Assembly (NCBI RefSeq): GCF_014066305.1
Contig: NW_023501096.1
Coordinates: forward strand, 62,001 to 126,000
Origin: Letharia columbiana
Lineage: Eukaryota; Ascomycota; Lecanoromycetes; Lecanorales; Parmeliaceae
DNA length: 64,000 nt
Direction of reading: 5' to 3'
Shown: positions 35,106 to 47,500 of the stretch, in pieces
How the letters are laid out: the number at the start of each line of letters is the position of its first letter
How positions within the stretch are numbered: the first letter of the stretch is position 1
Made by a program: the position numbers and the translations under genes
Notes under the pieces: model-generated
What the model was told of the DNA's origin: nothing
The model's database searches: none
What the model saw: the letters and a program-made list of their open reading frames with translations, nothing else

Positions 35106-36735
35106 ATGTTCAAGCTCGCTCGCAGTAGGCCTTTGGCTGCTGCTTTGAGAGCTGCTACCAAGGTATGCAGTCCTCAAAGCCATCTCCGCGATGAAAGCTT
35201 CAACTAAACAATCAACAGCAGAACACGCCTGCCAGGAGCTCAGCTATGCAGCAGAAACGATTCCTTTCCATCCATGAATACCTCTCCGCAAACCTCCTGA
35301 AGACGTATGGCATTGGGGTACCAAAGGGAGAGGTTGCCCGCTCGGCGGCGGAGGCAGAGTCGATTGCTAAGAAGATTGGTATGAGCGAGCTACAAAAAGA
35401 AGTATAAGGAGCCTGGCTGAGACAATTACAGGCGGAGATGACATGGTCATAAAGGCACAAGTCCTGGCTGGTGGGCGGGGAAAGGGCACCTTCGATAATG
35501 GACTGAAGGGTGGTGTGAGGGTCATCTACTCGTGCGACACACTTTCTCTCCCGTCCCTACCAGATGTACGCTCTTTCTGACCTACTTTGCCCACTATTCG
35601 TAGACCAACCGAAGCCAAAATGTTCGCCGACCAAATGATCGGCCACAAGCTCATGACCAAGCAAACCGGCGCTGCAGGCCGCCTCTGCAACGCCGTCTAC
35701 ATATGCGAACGGAAATTCGCCCGCCGGGAGTTCTACCTGGCCATTGTCATGGACCGCCAATCGCAAGCCCCTGTCATAATCGCCTCCTCTCAAGGTGGCA
35801 TGGATATCGAGACCGTCGCCAAAGAATCTCCAGACGCAATCATCACTACAAACATCAATATACACGAGGGGGTCACGGATGATATTGCCCGCAATATCGC
35901 CTCCGATTTGGGATTCTCGGAACAGTGCATTGAAGATGCTAAGAGTACGATCCAGAAGCTTTACAAGGTGTTTATGGAGAAGGATGCGACGCAGATCGAG
36001 ATCAATCCGCTGAGCGAGACGAGTGATCATCAGGTGTTGGCTATGGATGCGAAGTTGACCTTTGATGACAATGCCGATTTTAGGCAGAAAGAAGTCTTTT
36101 CGTGGAGGGATAAGACGCAAGAGGATGCGGATGAGGTGAAGGCCGCTGAGTCTGGACTCAACTTCATCAAGCTGGATGGAGATATTGGATGCCTAGGTAC
36201 ATGTCCCCACCTCAACTTTTGCGCCCCTACTGATAAGATTTAGTCAATGGCGCTGGCCTTGCAATGGCCACAATGGACATCATCAAGCTGAACGGCGGCT
36301 CCCCAGCCAACTTCCTCGACGTTGGTGGAGGCGCAACGCCTCAAGCAATTAAGCAAGCTTTCGACCTCATCACCAGCGATCCCAAAGTTACAGCCATCTT
36401 CGTCAACATCTTTGGCGGAATCGTCAGATGTGATGCCATTGCTCAAGGCTTGATTAGCGTGGTGGAAAGTATGAATCTACGGACGCCGATAGTGGCGAGG
36501 TTGCAAGGAACGAATATGGAGTTGGCGGCGAAATTGATCAACGAGAGCGGATTGAAGATTTTCTCGATTGAGGATCTGCAGTCGGCGGCGGAGAAGAGCG
36601 TGCAGTTTTCGAAGGTGGTGAAGATGGCGAGGGATATCGATGGTAAGCATCATTCGTTAATCAACATCATCTACGATATGTCATTTGCTAACAAGCTTAC
36701 TTGCAGTTGGCGTTGAATTCAATCTCGGTCTATAG
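35106..36735 (+). CDS. LSC2: Succinyl-CoA ligase beta subunit, mitochondrial
   Basis: Six exons: 35106..35162, 35219..35378, 35432..35531, 35604..36196, 36244..36642 and 36707..36735 (445 aa, the normal length). Intron phases all agree. The last tiny exon supplies the conserved end VGVEFNLGL. Residues 1-30 ([19 protein letters not shown]...) form an Arg-rich mitochondrial presequence. [36 protein letters not shown] and KLMTKQTG belong to the ATP-grasp domain. [28 protein letters not shown] and [11 protein letters not shown] form the CoA-ligase domain and phosphohistidine contact region. With the alpha subunit it makes succinate plus NTP from succinyl-CoA in the TCA cycle. Housekeeping gene, plain codon use. 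Confidence 0.97.
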
Positions 36736-36919
36736 GTTCTGCTGCAAGCAAGTGTTTCCACGCATTCCGCTGCCTGCAGGGGTTTTGAGTGTCAGTCTTA
36801 CTTTTCCATCCCCTATCTATACCTACAACCCCACATATCTTGAGCTTTCCGTGCCTTACCGCAACACGTTTTGCAATAGGGTGAGCATTTTCAATTGACT
36901 ATGATGATCTTGCATTCCC

Positions 36920-38065
36920 TCAATCCAAACTACCTGTCTTTGGCGTTTTCTTCGAGTCCGACTCAGTCTCTTCATCTCCAAAGTCGTGCTTTTCTGCTGC
37001 CGACGAGGATGCCTTCTCCTCTCCCCAATGCTTCAGCCCAGCACTCAATCTGGCAATGAGATCCTTGTTTTGCGCCTCCTCCTCAAAACTAACCCTCTCC
37101 GTCTCCCAACCCAACCACGACTCCGCTCGCGCTCCCTCCTCTGCGTCCAGCAGACCGGCACTGACATCAATGAGATCGGGCCTGCTGTCGGAATGCCAGA
37201 ACACCGTGGCGCCGCATTTGCCGCAGAATTCGCGATGGACCCCTTCGGAGCTATCATACCGTTTCAGGGTGCCGGCGCCGAAGTCGAGACTTTTGCCGCC
37301 GGGTTGCCGGATGTTGGCCTTGGGTACGAAAGCCCAGGCTTGGATGTCGAAGCCGGATGCGAGGCGGCATTCATTACAGGCACACGTGCCGCCCAGGTAT
37401 TTCGTGCCGTTTTCGCGAAGCCACCAAACCGCATCGTCTCTCGAACTGTCTTGTTCCGGTGCCGGAGGTCCGACAATGTCACCCCGAGGTGCAGTCAGAT
37501 CGGCGGAAGATCCGTCTGGGCGCGTGATCTTGAACCTCACACCCTTGCAATGGCAATAGGCTTGCAGCTCTCCAGCTCTCTCACCGCGTGCCCGGAAGCC
37601 CTCTTTCCACCCCGCGTCCAACTTCCGGCCACCTGTCGAAAAGCCCTCCCAAGCATCGACGTCGGGGACCCAATCGCTCAGTCCGCCGTCCTTGGAATCC
37701 GCCACGAAAATGTGATTCTTCAACCGGACCACACCCTCCGCTTCCCCGAGGACCCCGGTGCAGAGATCCCGGTCTTCGGTGCCCGTATCCTCGACGTAGA
37801 CATTGGCGCCGCAGTTGCCACAGAAGAAGCGGAACACGGTCTTGGACGCTTTATAGAACTCGAGAGGGCCGTTGACCTGGAACTCGGCGCCTTGGGGGAG
37901 AGTAGCGTAGGAGTTACACAGTAGGCCCGACTGATGCCGGCAGGTGGTGCAGTGGCAGAGGGTCAAAGGCAACGGCAAGGCGCGGTCGTGGGCTTTGAAG
38001 GAGCCGGTTACTTGCCGGCAGGCGCAGGAGAAGTGTACGGTGCGGATGTCTTTGGCTTCGGACAT
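36920..38065 (-). CDS. Tandem GFA/CENP-V-type zinc protein
   Basis: Intronless, 381 aa, ATG 38065 to TGA 36920; the frame continues upstream, but MSEAKDIRTVHFSCACRQVT is the natural start. It holds two glutathione-dependent formaldehyde-activating (GFA, DUF636) folds. Domain 1 has FSCACR, LCHCTTCR and FFCGNCGANVYV. Domain 2 has AYCHCKGVRF, GGTCACNECRLASGFDIQ and EFCGKCGATVFW. Each set supplies the paired cysteines that bind structural and catalytic zinc. The C-terminus is acidic and Ser-rich. Members are loosely linked to glutathione adduct chemistry, but most fungal ones are untested, so carbon-sulfur lyase activity is only a possibility. Convergent with LSC2. Confidence 0.88.
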   Translation of the reverse strand: MSEAKDIRTVHFSCACRQVTGSFKAHDRALPLPLTLCHCTTCRHQSGLLCNSYATLPQGAEFQVNGPLEFYKASKTVFRFFCGNCGANVYVEDTGTEDRDLCTGVLGEAEGVVRLKNHIFVADSKDGGLSDWVPDVDAWEGFSTGGRKLDAGWKEGFRARGERAGELQAYCHCKGVRFKITRPDGSSADLTAPRGDIVGPPAPEQDSSRDDAVWWLRENGTKYLGGTCACNECRLASGFDIQAWAFVPKANIRQPGGKSLDFGAGTLKRYDSSEGVHREFCGKCGATVFWHSDSRPDLIDVSAGLLDAEEGARAESWLGWETERVSFEEEAQNKDLIARLSAGLKHWGEEKASSSAAEKHDFGDEETESDSKKTPKTGSLD

Positions 38066-38536
38066 GATTGGGGATGGGAGGGGTGTGAGGGGTCGATCAA
38101 GCCTGGGCTTTTTTTTACGTGTATCGAAGTGCGTTGCTATGAAGTGGGAGGAGAGGACCGTTACCTCCACGGTCGAGACGGGCGGCCGTTCTATTTATCC
38201 AAGGTATCTTACTGTAGGCAGACAGGTGGAGTGACTTTGACGTAACCCTGACCGCTAGCACTAGCGTGGTGTTTCCGCCGAGGTCGCTGCTTTTAGAGTG
38301 GTTGTGGGCATGGGTGATGCTGTATCTTTGAAGGTAGAATCACTAGGCAGAATGAGAGAAGATTCTTGACAACGAGCAGAATTGATGGGCCGTGGATAAG
38401 GTGGCAAGGATGCAATGGTATGGCAGGGGCGGGGAAAGAATCCCGAGGCCCTGCTAAATTTTGACGGAGTTTTCATTTCGAAACGCGGAAAGCCCATGGA
38501 GTTCTAGCCCTAACCCTACCTCCGGAAGGCGGCCCC
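38066..38536. other. Intergenic up to the transposon
   Basis: Upstream region of the GFA gene. Normal composition until the left inverted repeat of the MULE. No gene seen. Confidence 0.5.
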
Positions 38537-38541
38537 GTAGT

Positions 38542-38579
38542 TACGGCGGACGACGGCTGACACTACGACAAAACCAAAA
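38542..38579. repeat. MULE left terminal inverted repeat
   Basis: 38 bp beginning TACGGCGGACGACGGCTGAC and ending AAAACCAAAA. Exact reverse complement of 43221-43258. Confidence 0.95.
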
Positions 38580-38592
38580 CCAATTTTTTTTT

Positions 38593-38626
38593 TACGGCGG
38601 ACGACGGCTGCCACTACGACAAAACA
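38593..38626. repeat. Second direct copy of the terminal repeat
   Basis: Begins TACGGCGGACGACGGCTGCC and repeats the left terminal sequence 51 bp further in, with one substitution and a small change in the A-rich tail. It is present only at the left end. Confidence 0.9.
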
Positions 38627-38857
38627 AAAAAAAATTTTTTTCTTTAATTTTTTTTTTCTTCCCGCGACTTTGAGAATTTGAAGAGATTTCTTTAAGAAAT
38701 ATTTTAGAGAAATACTTTAGGGGATTCTTTATGGGGTACTCGAGGAGGATTTAAGAGATTATTCGAGGGTATACTTTTGGAGATAATCGAGAAGAGTATT
38801 TTAGAAAGCACTTAGAGGGTTACTTAAGGGGTTTCTTAAAGATTTACTCGAGAAATC

Positions 38858-38862
38858 ACTCG

Positions 38863-38898
<36 letters not shown>
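38858..38898. repeat. Poly-A tract
   Basis: About 36 consecutive A residues inside the left arm of the MULE. Confidence 0.9.
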
Positions 38899-38901
<3 letters not shown>

Positions 38902-39299
38902 AGAGACTTCGCGGGAAGTTCCGCGGAAAGTCCCGTAATTTTTTTTTGTCTGACTACGTATACACCCCTTTTTACTACATATACACCCCTTTCTACTATA
39001 TGTACACCCCCTCTCAGCTAAATAGATATAGGCTAGTAACACGAGTATACCTTTCTAACACTATTCGGCCTAATATAGTTACTCGTAAATCCGAGATATA
39101 GTATAAGTCTCATAGAAACTCTAATGATCTTAGTATCTACTCTCCCTCGTAGGGCATCGCACTTTGTCGTAATTAAAATTTCTATAAACACCAAATCTAT
39201 CATCAAAGGCATTCCACTCTTTACTCTCCACCCTTCACTATAAATCTAGTTTCGTTATTATTAGACCTTACTACGCCCACTAATACTCTTCTTATCTCA

Positions 39300-40750
39300 C
39301 TTATCTAAGAATACGCTTTTAAGCAAGACTACGCCGTTATTAAGAAACGCTTAAATAAGAATAAAATAAATAAAACGGATAAAGTCTAGCTGCGCTATAC
39401 TCGTGGAGGCAAGATTTATAAATTAATTAAGTAGAAGAGAAAGTATAGGATCTTATATCTCAATGATTACCCGTTTGAGTGTATTCTAAAGCTCGATAAA
39501 AAGAAGAATATATAGCGCTTAAGGATTAAAGAGGAGTTTTATAATCATGATCCTAGTAAATGAGTAACTTATATAGTATATCGAAATGCTATCTTAATTA
39601 GTTAGGTAGAAGAGGTAATTATTAGAGAGTCGATTAAATATACTATATTAGATAATATTCTATATAATCTTAATAAAGATTATAAGAAGAACTCGATTTG
39701 AAAGCTTAAAGATATCTATAACGCGAAATCGAAAGTCCGTCGTCGAGTATTAAGATCTCTTATATTAATATAAGCTCTATTTAAATAGCTATATATATTA
39801 GATAAATGATATATTCGTTTTCTAAAGAACTCGAGGGATCGAGTTATACACCTCTTCTTTTCGCGAATATTCTATTATAAGATGCTGAAAGAGAATTAGA
39901 AGGTGCTTATTATAGATGTCACGTATAAGATAAATCGATATAAGCTACCTTTACTTATTATTATAAGTATCACCGCGCTAAATAGTTCTTTCTATACGAC
40001 CTTCTACTTTCTAGCTATAAAGAAAGATAAGAACTATCTATAGGCGCTATAGTAGTATCGAGATATATATATTAAGCTGAATATTCGAGACTCTCTTATT
40101 AATATCACCGATCGCTAGAAGTTCTTAATTAATACTTACGATAAGGTCTATTTAGACTCTATATATATGCTTTATATCTAATATATTAATAGAAATATAG
40201 TTGTTAAATGTAAGCTATTTTTCTATATTAAGGAAGATTAGGATAAGTTCTACGCTTACTAGTTTCGAGTTATATACGTAATTACTATAACTACTTTTAA
40301 GGCTAATGAAAGTTTATTTAGAAGGTTTATAACCGTAATAACATCGCAATTTACGCCTATCTAGCTAAGAAGTAAATTAATCTATATAAGATTAAATGCG
40401 TTTAATGCTATATTAATTAATTACCTTATTTCTTCAATATTATAAGTCTTTAAAGGCGAAAGTGATAATGTAGATCTGAAGAGGGAGCTTAGGTTTTTAA
40501 CTAATAAGAGGTCTTTTCTCTTATTTCTATATGGTTATAGACTAATATCGAGTAGGAGATCTTGAGACTATGACTAAGGGTATCGTAAAGCTCCTTTCGG
40601 TTTAGCGCATTATATATATCGCCGATATTCAGAGTGCAAAACAGATCACATTAATTAACCTTCGAAAGGAGGTATTTCGCGATGTTATTACTTATGTAAC
40701 ACCATTCGCCTTACGTCGAGTATTGAATTAATATTAGAAGATTATCGACA
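39300..40750 (+). pseudogene. MULE transposase remnant
   Basis: One frame stays readable, apart from stop codons, from 39309 to beyond 40275. It starts with EYAFKQDYAVIKKRLN (the FAR1/WRKY-GCM1-like N-terminal zinc-region pattern, where LRYTRGGK stands for the usual L-R-C-x-R-G-G-K). The catalytic core follows: LIIDVTYKINRYKLPLLI at about 39905 (first Asp), then the FYFLAIKKDKNY segment, and INITDR (second Asp). Next comes a degraded copy of the lC.WHi..N...kc block ending NRNIVVKCK. After a frame change, FRDVITYVTPFALRRVL at about 40675 matches the region before the C-terminal zinc knuckle. At least six in-frame stops. Sequence to about 41750 is probably the tail, including a 9-bp TTAGCGTTC-like repeat (41265-41305). 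Dead. Confidence 0.8.
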
Positions 40751-43020
40751 AAGAGAAGCTAAAAAGAATACATCAATGGTTTTATTATAGTCTCTAAACT
40801 ATTATATATTTATAGAGTGTAGACGAGAATTATAGAAGGCGCTGAAATACTTTAGCTTTACGATATATATCCTCATTAACGATATAAGAAGTCGGTCGCC
40901 TTTTCTATATGAGAGGTCTTTATTAAGATAAAGAATCTGTAGTAGCTAATTGATTTATTTCTTACTGTTTATAAATCGACTATCGTAGTTATAATAGATA
41001 GACCCACGGGTAATTAAAAAAGCTTTCTTCTCGTACGAAGTTAGAATTCGAGAATTCTATAAGATGAGTGCCCTCGTAATTTAAGCGAGTGGAGTTGAAG
41101 GCGTATTTAACTTAGCGGAGTAATAATATTAAGTATAAAGGAGTATCTAAATAAGTTAAAAAGTGAGAATAAGGAGGGAGAATAAGGGTGAGGGCGAGGG
41201 CGAGGCGATATAGCTATATTAGCCTCATTAGAGCGTATTATAATCGAACCTCTAGACGCCGTAGCGTTCTTAGCGTTCTTAGCGTCCTTAGTATCCTTAG
41301 ACTCCGATAATAATTATGCTTCGAAATTCGATATTAAGCGTATATCTCTTAAAGTATCTAAATTTAATAAGAATATAGCTATTAGCGACTCTGACGATAA
41401 GAGCTTCTCATCTGATTTTATAGCTTAATTAGCTGTGTTAGAAGACTCTTAGCTTAAAGAACGAAGGATGTGAGTGGATTTAGAAGTGGATAACTTCGGC
41501 GGTTACCTATAGAAGTCTCTTAACAATCATATACAGAATCGATAAAGAGATTCTGAAGATGTTAAAAAAGACGTAGCCAAGTAGCGAAAGCAATAGGCTC
41601 TACGAATACTCTATAAGCTTATTAGACAATAGTATAGTTACGCTACGAGTATAGATAATATCTCTTCTCCTCCTTATTTCGATATGTCGATTGATAAACT
41701 ATTTATAAAGCCCGACTAATTTAGGTCTACCGCCGAGCGTTTTTAAGGTTAGGCGATATCTAATACTAATAAAGAGCATAAATTAAACTTATTAAGATAC
41801 TCGTTAGAACGAGTACTTAGCTACTGAAAGAAGTATAACCCTAAGTATCGAATATCTACGAATCCTCTATTAATAAGACCGCTTGCTTAGCGACCGCGAC
41901 GACTTAAATCTAAAAGAGGAGGATTTGCGGGGTTAAAAGATAGGTGTAAAGGCTTAAGGTCAGTCTAATAATAGGGTGATAAGGCGGTACTCTAGTAGCT
42001 AAACCTCTATAGGTAAGTAGATTTAATATTAAGAACTAGTATACGATTCGGCTAATCCTCGGACATAGTATTTTTAAGTTATTTAAGTTATTTAGTTTCA
42101 TGCGATTCTTTCTTCTTTTATCTTACGATTAACCCTCGACTAAGTAATAACCCTTCATTATCGACCGTCTACCTCCTCTTCCTTCTCTTCCTCCCTTTTA
42201 TCCTCTTTATCCTCTTCCTTCGGATTTCTTTAGTAGTATATACTAATAAGAGTGGGCTAAGTAAACTAAGTAGGCTAAATTGCGGGCATCGGGCGGGCAT
42301 TAAATAAAACCTCACTCCATCACATTCTTCTGAACTCGCGCACTGAGATCTATTAATAAGTCGATTAATAACATGTTTCTGGCATAGTCCAGCCGTCTAT
42401 GATTGCGACGTGTAGGGAGTACAGTTATAGAGTCCTTGAGGACTTATTCTACACCAAATTTTTTTAGATAACCCTCATAATCTGAAATACTGTCAAAATT
42501 TTAAAAGCTGCCACAGAGAGTAGTTAGGAGAACCTCATCAACTACTTACTCTATCGTTTTTTTATCTCTTAATATAGTGCTATTTAAGATGTTTTAAATA
42601 TTTGACTTATTAATACAAAAGCTTCTCTAGATACTTGAGTTGCGCTACGCCTAAAATTCGCGTATAAATACTTTTTTATATATAAGAGACTTCAATAATC
42701 TTAAGTTACTTTTAAATATTTCTTTAAATACTGCCTTAGAAGAACGGCTATCTCTACTCCCTCTTCGCTACCTCTACTCCCTCTTTTTAGCCCTTTTATT
42801 CAGCTATTTCCTCGCCTAAATTGCCTTATACCCGACTTATTCCGGGGGTTCCTCTCTAGAGACGTTAAGAGAGTAGCTTAGTGCGGTGAACTTTCTTTGG
42901 AATAATAGTAATATAGAGGGGGTGTATATGTAGTAGAAAGGGGTGTACATGTAGCAAAAAGGGGTGTATACGTAGTGATTTTTTTTTTTTTTTTGCGAAG
43001 AACTTCATTATCCGTCGTAA

Positions 43021-43150
43021 GTGCCCGGAAGAGTACCCGGAAGAGTACCCGAGAGAGTACCCCGGAGAGTACCTCGAAGAATACCCCGGAGAGTACCCCG
43101 GAGAGTAGCCCCTAAAGAGTGCCTCAAAAAGTACCTCTCGAAGAGTTGAG
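43021..43150. repeat. Subterminal 12-bp tandem repeats
   Basis: About ten copies of a 12-mer close to AGAGTACCCCGG in the right arm of the MULE. The left arm (38675-38855) holds a more decayed, inverted counterpart (GGTACTCGAGG, GAGTATTTTAG and similar). Confidence 0.75.
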
Positions 43151-43220
43151 AATATTCTAAAAAGAATATTTTGAAGAGAGTTACTAGAAATCGCGAAGAA
43201 AAAAACGAAAAGAGAATTCT

Positions 43221-43258
43221 TTTTTGGTTTTGTCGTAGTGTCAGCCGTCGTCCGCCGT
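43221..43258. repeat. MULE right terminal inverted repeat
   Basis: 38 bp ending GTCAGCCGTCGTCCGCCGTA. Exact reverse complement of 38542-38579. Confidence 0.95.
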
Positions 43259-43263
43259 AGTAG

Positions 43264-44552
43264 TGAGAGACCCCAGAAGAACTTCGTTGGAGTCAACTTA
43301 GGGACCTCTTTTGGGGTTCGGCAGGGGCTTGAACCCAAGCTAGGCTCGGGCCAGATACTTTACATCTCCGAAGCATCCCTAAGCGCATATTCTTATATTT
43401 ATCTACCTACACTTTGTCTCCTGCTCTAACTGATCTCGACCCGAACAACTTTCAACTTTGAGAAACGTTGACACTGGTCATCAGCGTGATCCAAATATTT
43501 GATAGTGGACAACAAGCACCCGGAATGAAGCCAGCGCCAGGATGCTTGTTCGGGAAACCATCCAGCATTGGTCCATTCACCAACGCCAGCGGGAGCCAGC
43601 ACTTGCCCTCACTCCGCTATCATGATATCCGAGGCCAGTTCTGACAAGGATACAACATAAGATGGACAGAACCAGAAGCTTTCGAATGGAACTCCTAGAG
43701 CAAGCTCAAACAACGATTTAGGCTGTACATCTATCATCGCGAACTCAACGGGGCGCAATCACCCAGGATCATGCCGCTGCAGTACGGCCACGTCGAGCAT
43801 AAGAGACAATGGGTTATGGCCGGCGGGTTTGCAGGATGCAAGATTAGGACTTGTCACAGGGTTATCACTGAGGTACTGTAACCCGGTGCGATGTCTCTCG
43901 CCCGCGGCAAGCCGGCGGTCTCCCAATCCCAACAAATCCCTGGTCTTCGCGTACGTAGAGTCTGCTGTTAAAAACCCCGAGGTTGACAACATCAGCACGG
44001 AGACAAGGGTCTGTGTTCACGAGCGACTACGCTTTTCACAGTAGTTGGTCGAGAGACGGTGCTGGTAGAGGTCAAAGTATCGATGTTGGTGTTTAGGCAG
44101 CGTCGGCTAGAAATGCACTGATTGGTTATATAGTGCTGAAAAAGACAATCAACTAAATTCTATCTTTCCAAAGCTTCGGCGTACCTAATCATTCCAGGCT
44201 ACACCCATGTGCGCGCGATTATCCCGAGTAACGCGTGAGTACCCAGGCATTTCCGAGCGTGCTCCTCTGTCCTCGAGCTAACTTGAAGCCTTCGTCATCA
44301 AGCTATCGTTCTCTTTCAGCTCTTCTGCGAGGTCTTCGCTTGATCAATCATCACCTTTATCATCTTTCTCGGCAGTCATGAGCGTGGAGAGATCATGGAT
44401 GCTGACCCCGTAGTAACTTGAGCCATCAGACTAGGCTTTACATTCTCCTTTGTTGTAACGTACCTGGAACATTTAATGTTGTGGTGGAGTTACACGCTCA
44501 TGCAGCGAGTAGGCAACCACAATCGCGATTTAGCGATTTGTTACGAACCACG
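43264..44552. other. Intergenic with a dispersed-repeat relic
   Basis: No supported gene. 43725-43806 is similar to 51376-51456 (see separate entries). The last 450 bp are the 3' flank of the NLR gene. Confidence 0.45.
43725..43806 (+). repeat. Dispersed repeat relic, copy 1
   Basis: About 80 bp aligned by eye with 51376-51456 at roughly three quarters identity: shared ACATCTATCAT, AA..CAACG.GGC.CAATCA and GAGTACGG-like blocks. Most differences are C/T or G/A transitions. Confidence 0.6.
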
Positions 44553-47500
44553 CTATATGTGCCCATATTTAGCGATCATGGCTACCGGGATTAAATTTGC
44601 AATTGGACCGATGCTTCCGGGGGCCGTGTTGATTGGGTCTATTGGGGAGGAATTATCCTCATCCGGCTCTTTCGACAGATTATGCCGGTCGAGCAGATAT
44701 TTGACCCAGGCATGATCATCACCAAAGAGCGCTTTAGTGGATTCCGTAAGCTCTTCAAGAAGGACCGTAGTCTCCGTTTGTTTACCCAACAGGTTGCGGC
44801 ACTTTATCAGAGAAAAGATGGCAAGCAATCGATCAGGATGCCCTTTGCGTGGCCCTCGGTGCGATTCGATGACTTCCGATAGTAAGACCTCCGCTTCTTT
44901 ATACTTCTTTGCGTAGATGAGAATACGGCCATGGTGCACCTTCGCAAAAAGAACGCCAAAATGAGTTTCGCCAAGATTCCGCCTTGCGATCGCGTGCCCG
45001 GGGAGGAATATTGCTAATGCTTCGTCGATCTCGCCGCGAAGGGCCTTGATACGGGCAAGGTTCAGGCCAGCCCAGAGAGTATAGATATGCTCTCTCCCGA
45101 GCTTTCCCCTGCGTTGCTCGAAGACATCTTGTTCAATCTGGACTGCATGATCGAGATCCCCACGATGGCCGAATCCATACGCTGCTCTATCGAAGTAAGC
45201 CATGGCTAGGTTGTCCATGGCGATGAGAGTATCCAAGTGGGAATGGCCAAGCTGGTCGCGAAGACCAGAGACGACCTTCGTATGTACCTTGATAGCTTCT
45301 GTGAATCTGAAGTCCTTTCCAAGCGCTCGGCCGAGGTTACCCATAGCCCTCAACGTGTCGACATGATTGTTGCCAAGCACCTTCTTGAAGCCCCCGACAG
45401 CAGTGTCATGTATTTTCCGCGCTTCCGGGATACGCCCTTGCTGCCATCGACTGGAGCCGTATGCATCCATGATCTTGAGTGTTTTCAAGTCGTTTTGACC
45501 ACGGACGTTGATGCATGCTTCCAAGACCTGTTGTTGCAGGTCGGCAGCTTCTTGGATCCGCGTCAGCTGCCAATAGGTACTTGATAACAATAGCAGGATG
45601 TCCATCGTAGTGGTATGCTCCATACCTAACATCTTGATGGCAAATTCTGCTACTTGTAATTGCAGCTTCTCGGCTGCTTCGAAAAGGCCGCATTGCGAGT
45701 ATACCAGACTGAACTTGACAAGCTGTAATGCTCGCTCCCGATCAAGCCGCGGCTGTAAGACCGGCCACATTCTTCTCCTAGACTCGAGGTTCTCCAAGAA
45801 TCTTGCCCGAATTACGTGCTCATTCTTCTGCACATGACGGACATGCGGAAGTAGGTCCCTTCGAAGTATCTCATCTTCCTCCTTGTCACCCAATGGGGGG
45901 AGCAGAATGGCTTGCGTAAGTATAGTCGCTGTTACTTGGCACCATACGGCTTGATCTGCAATTGTCATCTCCGGTCTCTCTCTCACCCATAGATGGACCG
46001 CCGGGTGCATGGAGTAACTGTCGTCTTTTGGGTCCGGATTCGCAAAAACCAGAGACATCTGAAAGAGCTCTTTCAGTGCTTCACGGAGGCGCAACTCATC
46101 AAATTGCTTTGACCCAAGGGCACCGCTGAGCATCCGAGGTAGAGCGGGACGGTGGCCCAGTCTCAACAAGAAGGCGAGGATCTCGAGGCCAAAAGTTCTG
46201 AAGGTCTGGGTCCAGGGAACATTCGGTGTTTTGTCAATGCTGATTCTCTTTTCGTCTTGTTCTCGTCGTTCTTGTTCCAGCATTTCTAGTTTTGGGTTCG
46301 ATGCCGCACGCAAGAATATATCTATTCGAATGCGTTGACGATGAAGGAAGGAAAATATTTTCAGCAGGTCTAGTGCGTCCTCTGAAGCTTGCGTCCCCTT
46401 AGCCACGATTCCATCATGTATGAGTTCGTAGCTTGAATAGATAGCGGCATTTGCATCCGATACAGGACGTGCGTCATTCGAACTTTTCATTTTCCTGATG
46501 CGAGTCCAGTTCTTTTCGAAGAAACTCTGATAGTTCTCTAGTGTACACTGACGGGCAAGAATTGTCTTCCCTGCGTGCATAAGAGCCAGGGGCAGATAGC
46601 CTAGAGTCCTGCATATGTCCTTTGCAGACTCTAGGGTGGATGGAGACCATGGTAACGGTTCATCGGCCGCTCTCAAGAGGAGTTGAATCGAGTCAGTCTC
46701 CTTTAGCTCACCGAAATGGTAGTAACGAGGACCAATCGTGCCATGGACCTTGAGGATAGGGTTTCTCGTCGTTATGAGTATGATACCACAACTACCATCC
46801 GGATAACATTCCTCGACCGGAAAACTTATTTCATCGGCGTTGTCAATGATCAATAGCCACGGCTGCTCTTTACCAAGACTTGAAAGCCAATTTTTTGCAG
46901 CGCGTTCGTTCGGCTCAACTCTTCCGATCCTTGCAATAGTCGAGAAAGATTGTTTGGCATGCTCATTAGAGCTCGCATCGATCCAGAAGACTCCCCAAAA
47001 GCTAGCATCTATCATCAGCTACAAGTGTCTTAGTGTCACGATCTTGTATCTACCTTTGCTTGTTATCGGAGGCAAATTTACAACAGAACTGCGTCTTGCC
47101 TGATCCTGGTAGGCCGAATAACACAAACCGCTTCTGTGCATGGAGTTGATTGGTAGACGCTGGAGCCAGGAGACAACTTCTCATATTATCTAGGTCGGTG
47201 GCCCGACCGGTAAAGATGCTGCTCACAGTCTGGGGAGTATAAAAGTGCTTGTTGAGAGATGCGAGTGGCACCACATTTTGGGCGGATCTAACAGCTTTAT
47301 CGAGCTTCAAAATTAGTCTACTGTCCAGAAAAAAAATTCAATGTAGACGACATACACTTATCTCCGCGGATGCTTCGATACCTGATTGCAAAGAGTTGAT
47401 TTTCGTCTGCAAGTCGGCGCCTAGGTTTTGAATCTTCTGTGATAGCTCTGAAAAGGACTCGTTTGACGTCGATTGTGAATTTCGAGTATAGATACTAGCC

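Larger units (their letters stand above)
38537..43263. mobile_element. RIP-degraded Mutator-like (MULE) DNA transposon
   Basis: Bounded by perfect 38-bp inverted repeats (38542-38579 and 43221-43258), flanked by the direct repeat GTAGT (38537-38541 and 43259-43263), a probable target-site duplication. Inside the ends lie matching inverted subterminal sequences: three TACACCCC motifs spaced through 38944-39012 on the left, and their reverse complement GGGGTGTA three times at 42916-42980 on the right. The centre carries a MULE transposase remnant on the plus strand. The interior is very AT-rich; stops are mainly TAG/TAA at positions that would have been CAG/CAA/TGG, as RIP leaves them. Mutator elements usually make 8-10 bp duplications, so the 5-bp repeat is either eroded or atypical. 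Confidence 0.85.

Noticed and set aside
36986..37924. 312-codon plus-strand frame opposite the GFA gene
   Set aside because: Antisense to a clear two-domain zinc protein; the cysteine motifs exist only on the minus strand.
43021..43150. CRISPR-like array
   Set aside because: Contiguous 12-bp tandem repeats without spacers, inside a fungal transposon arm.
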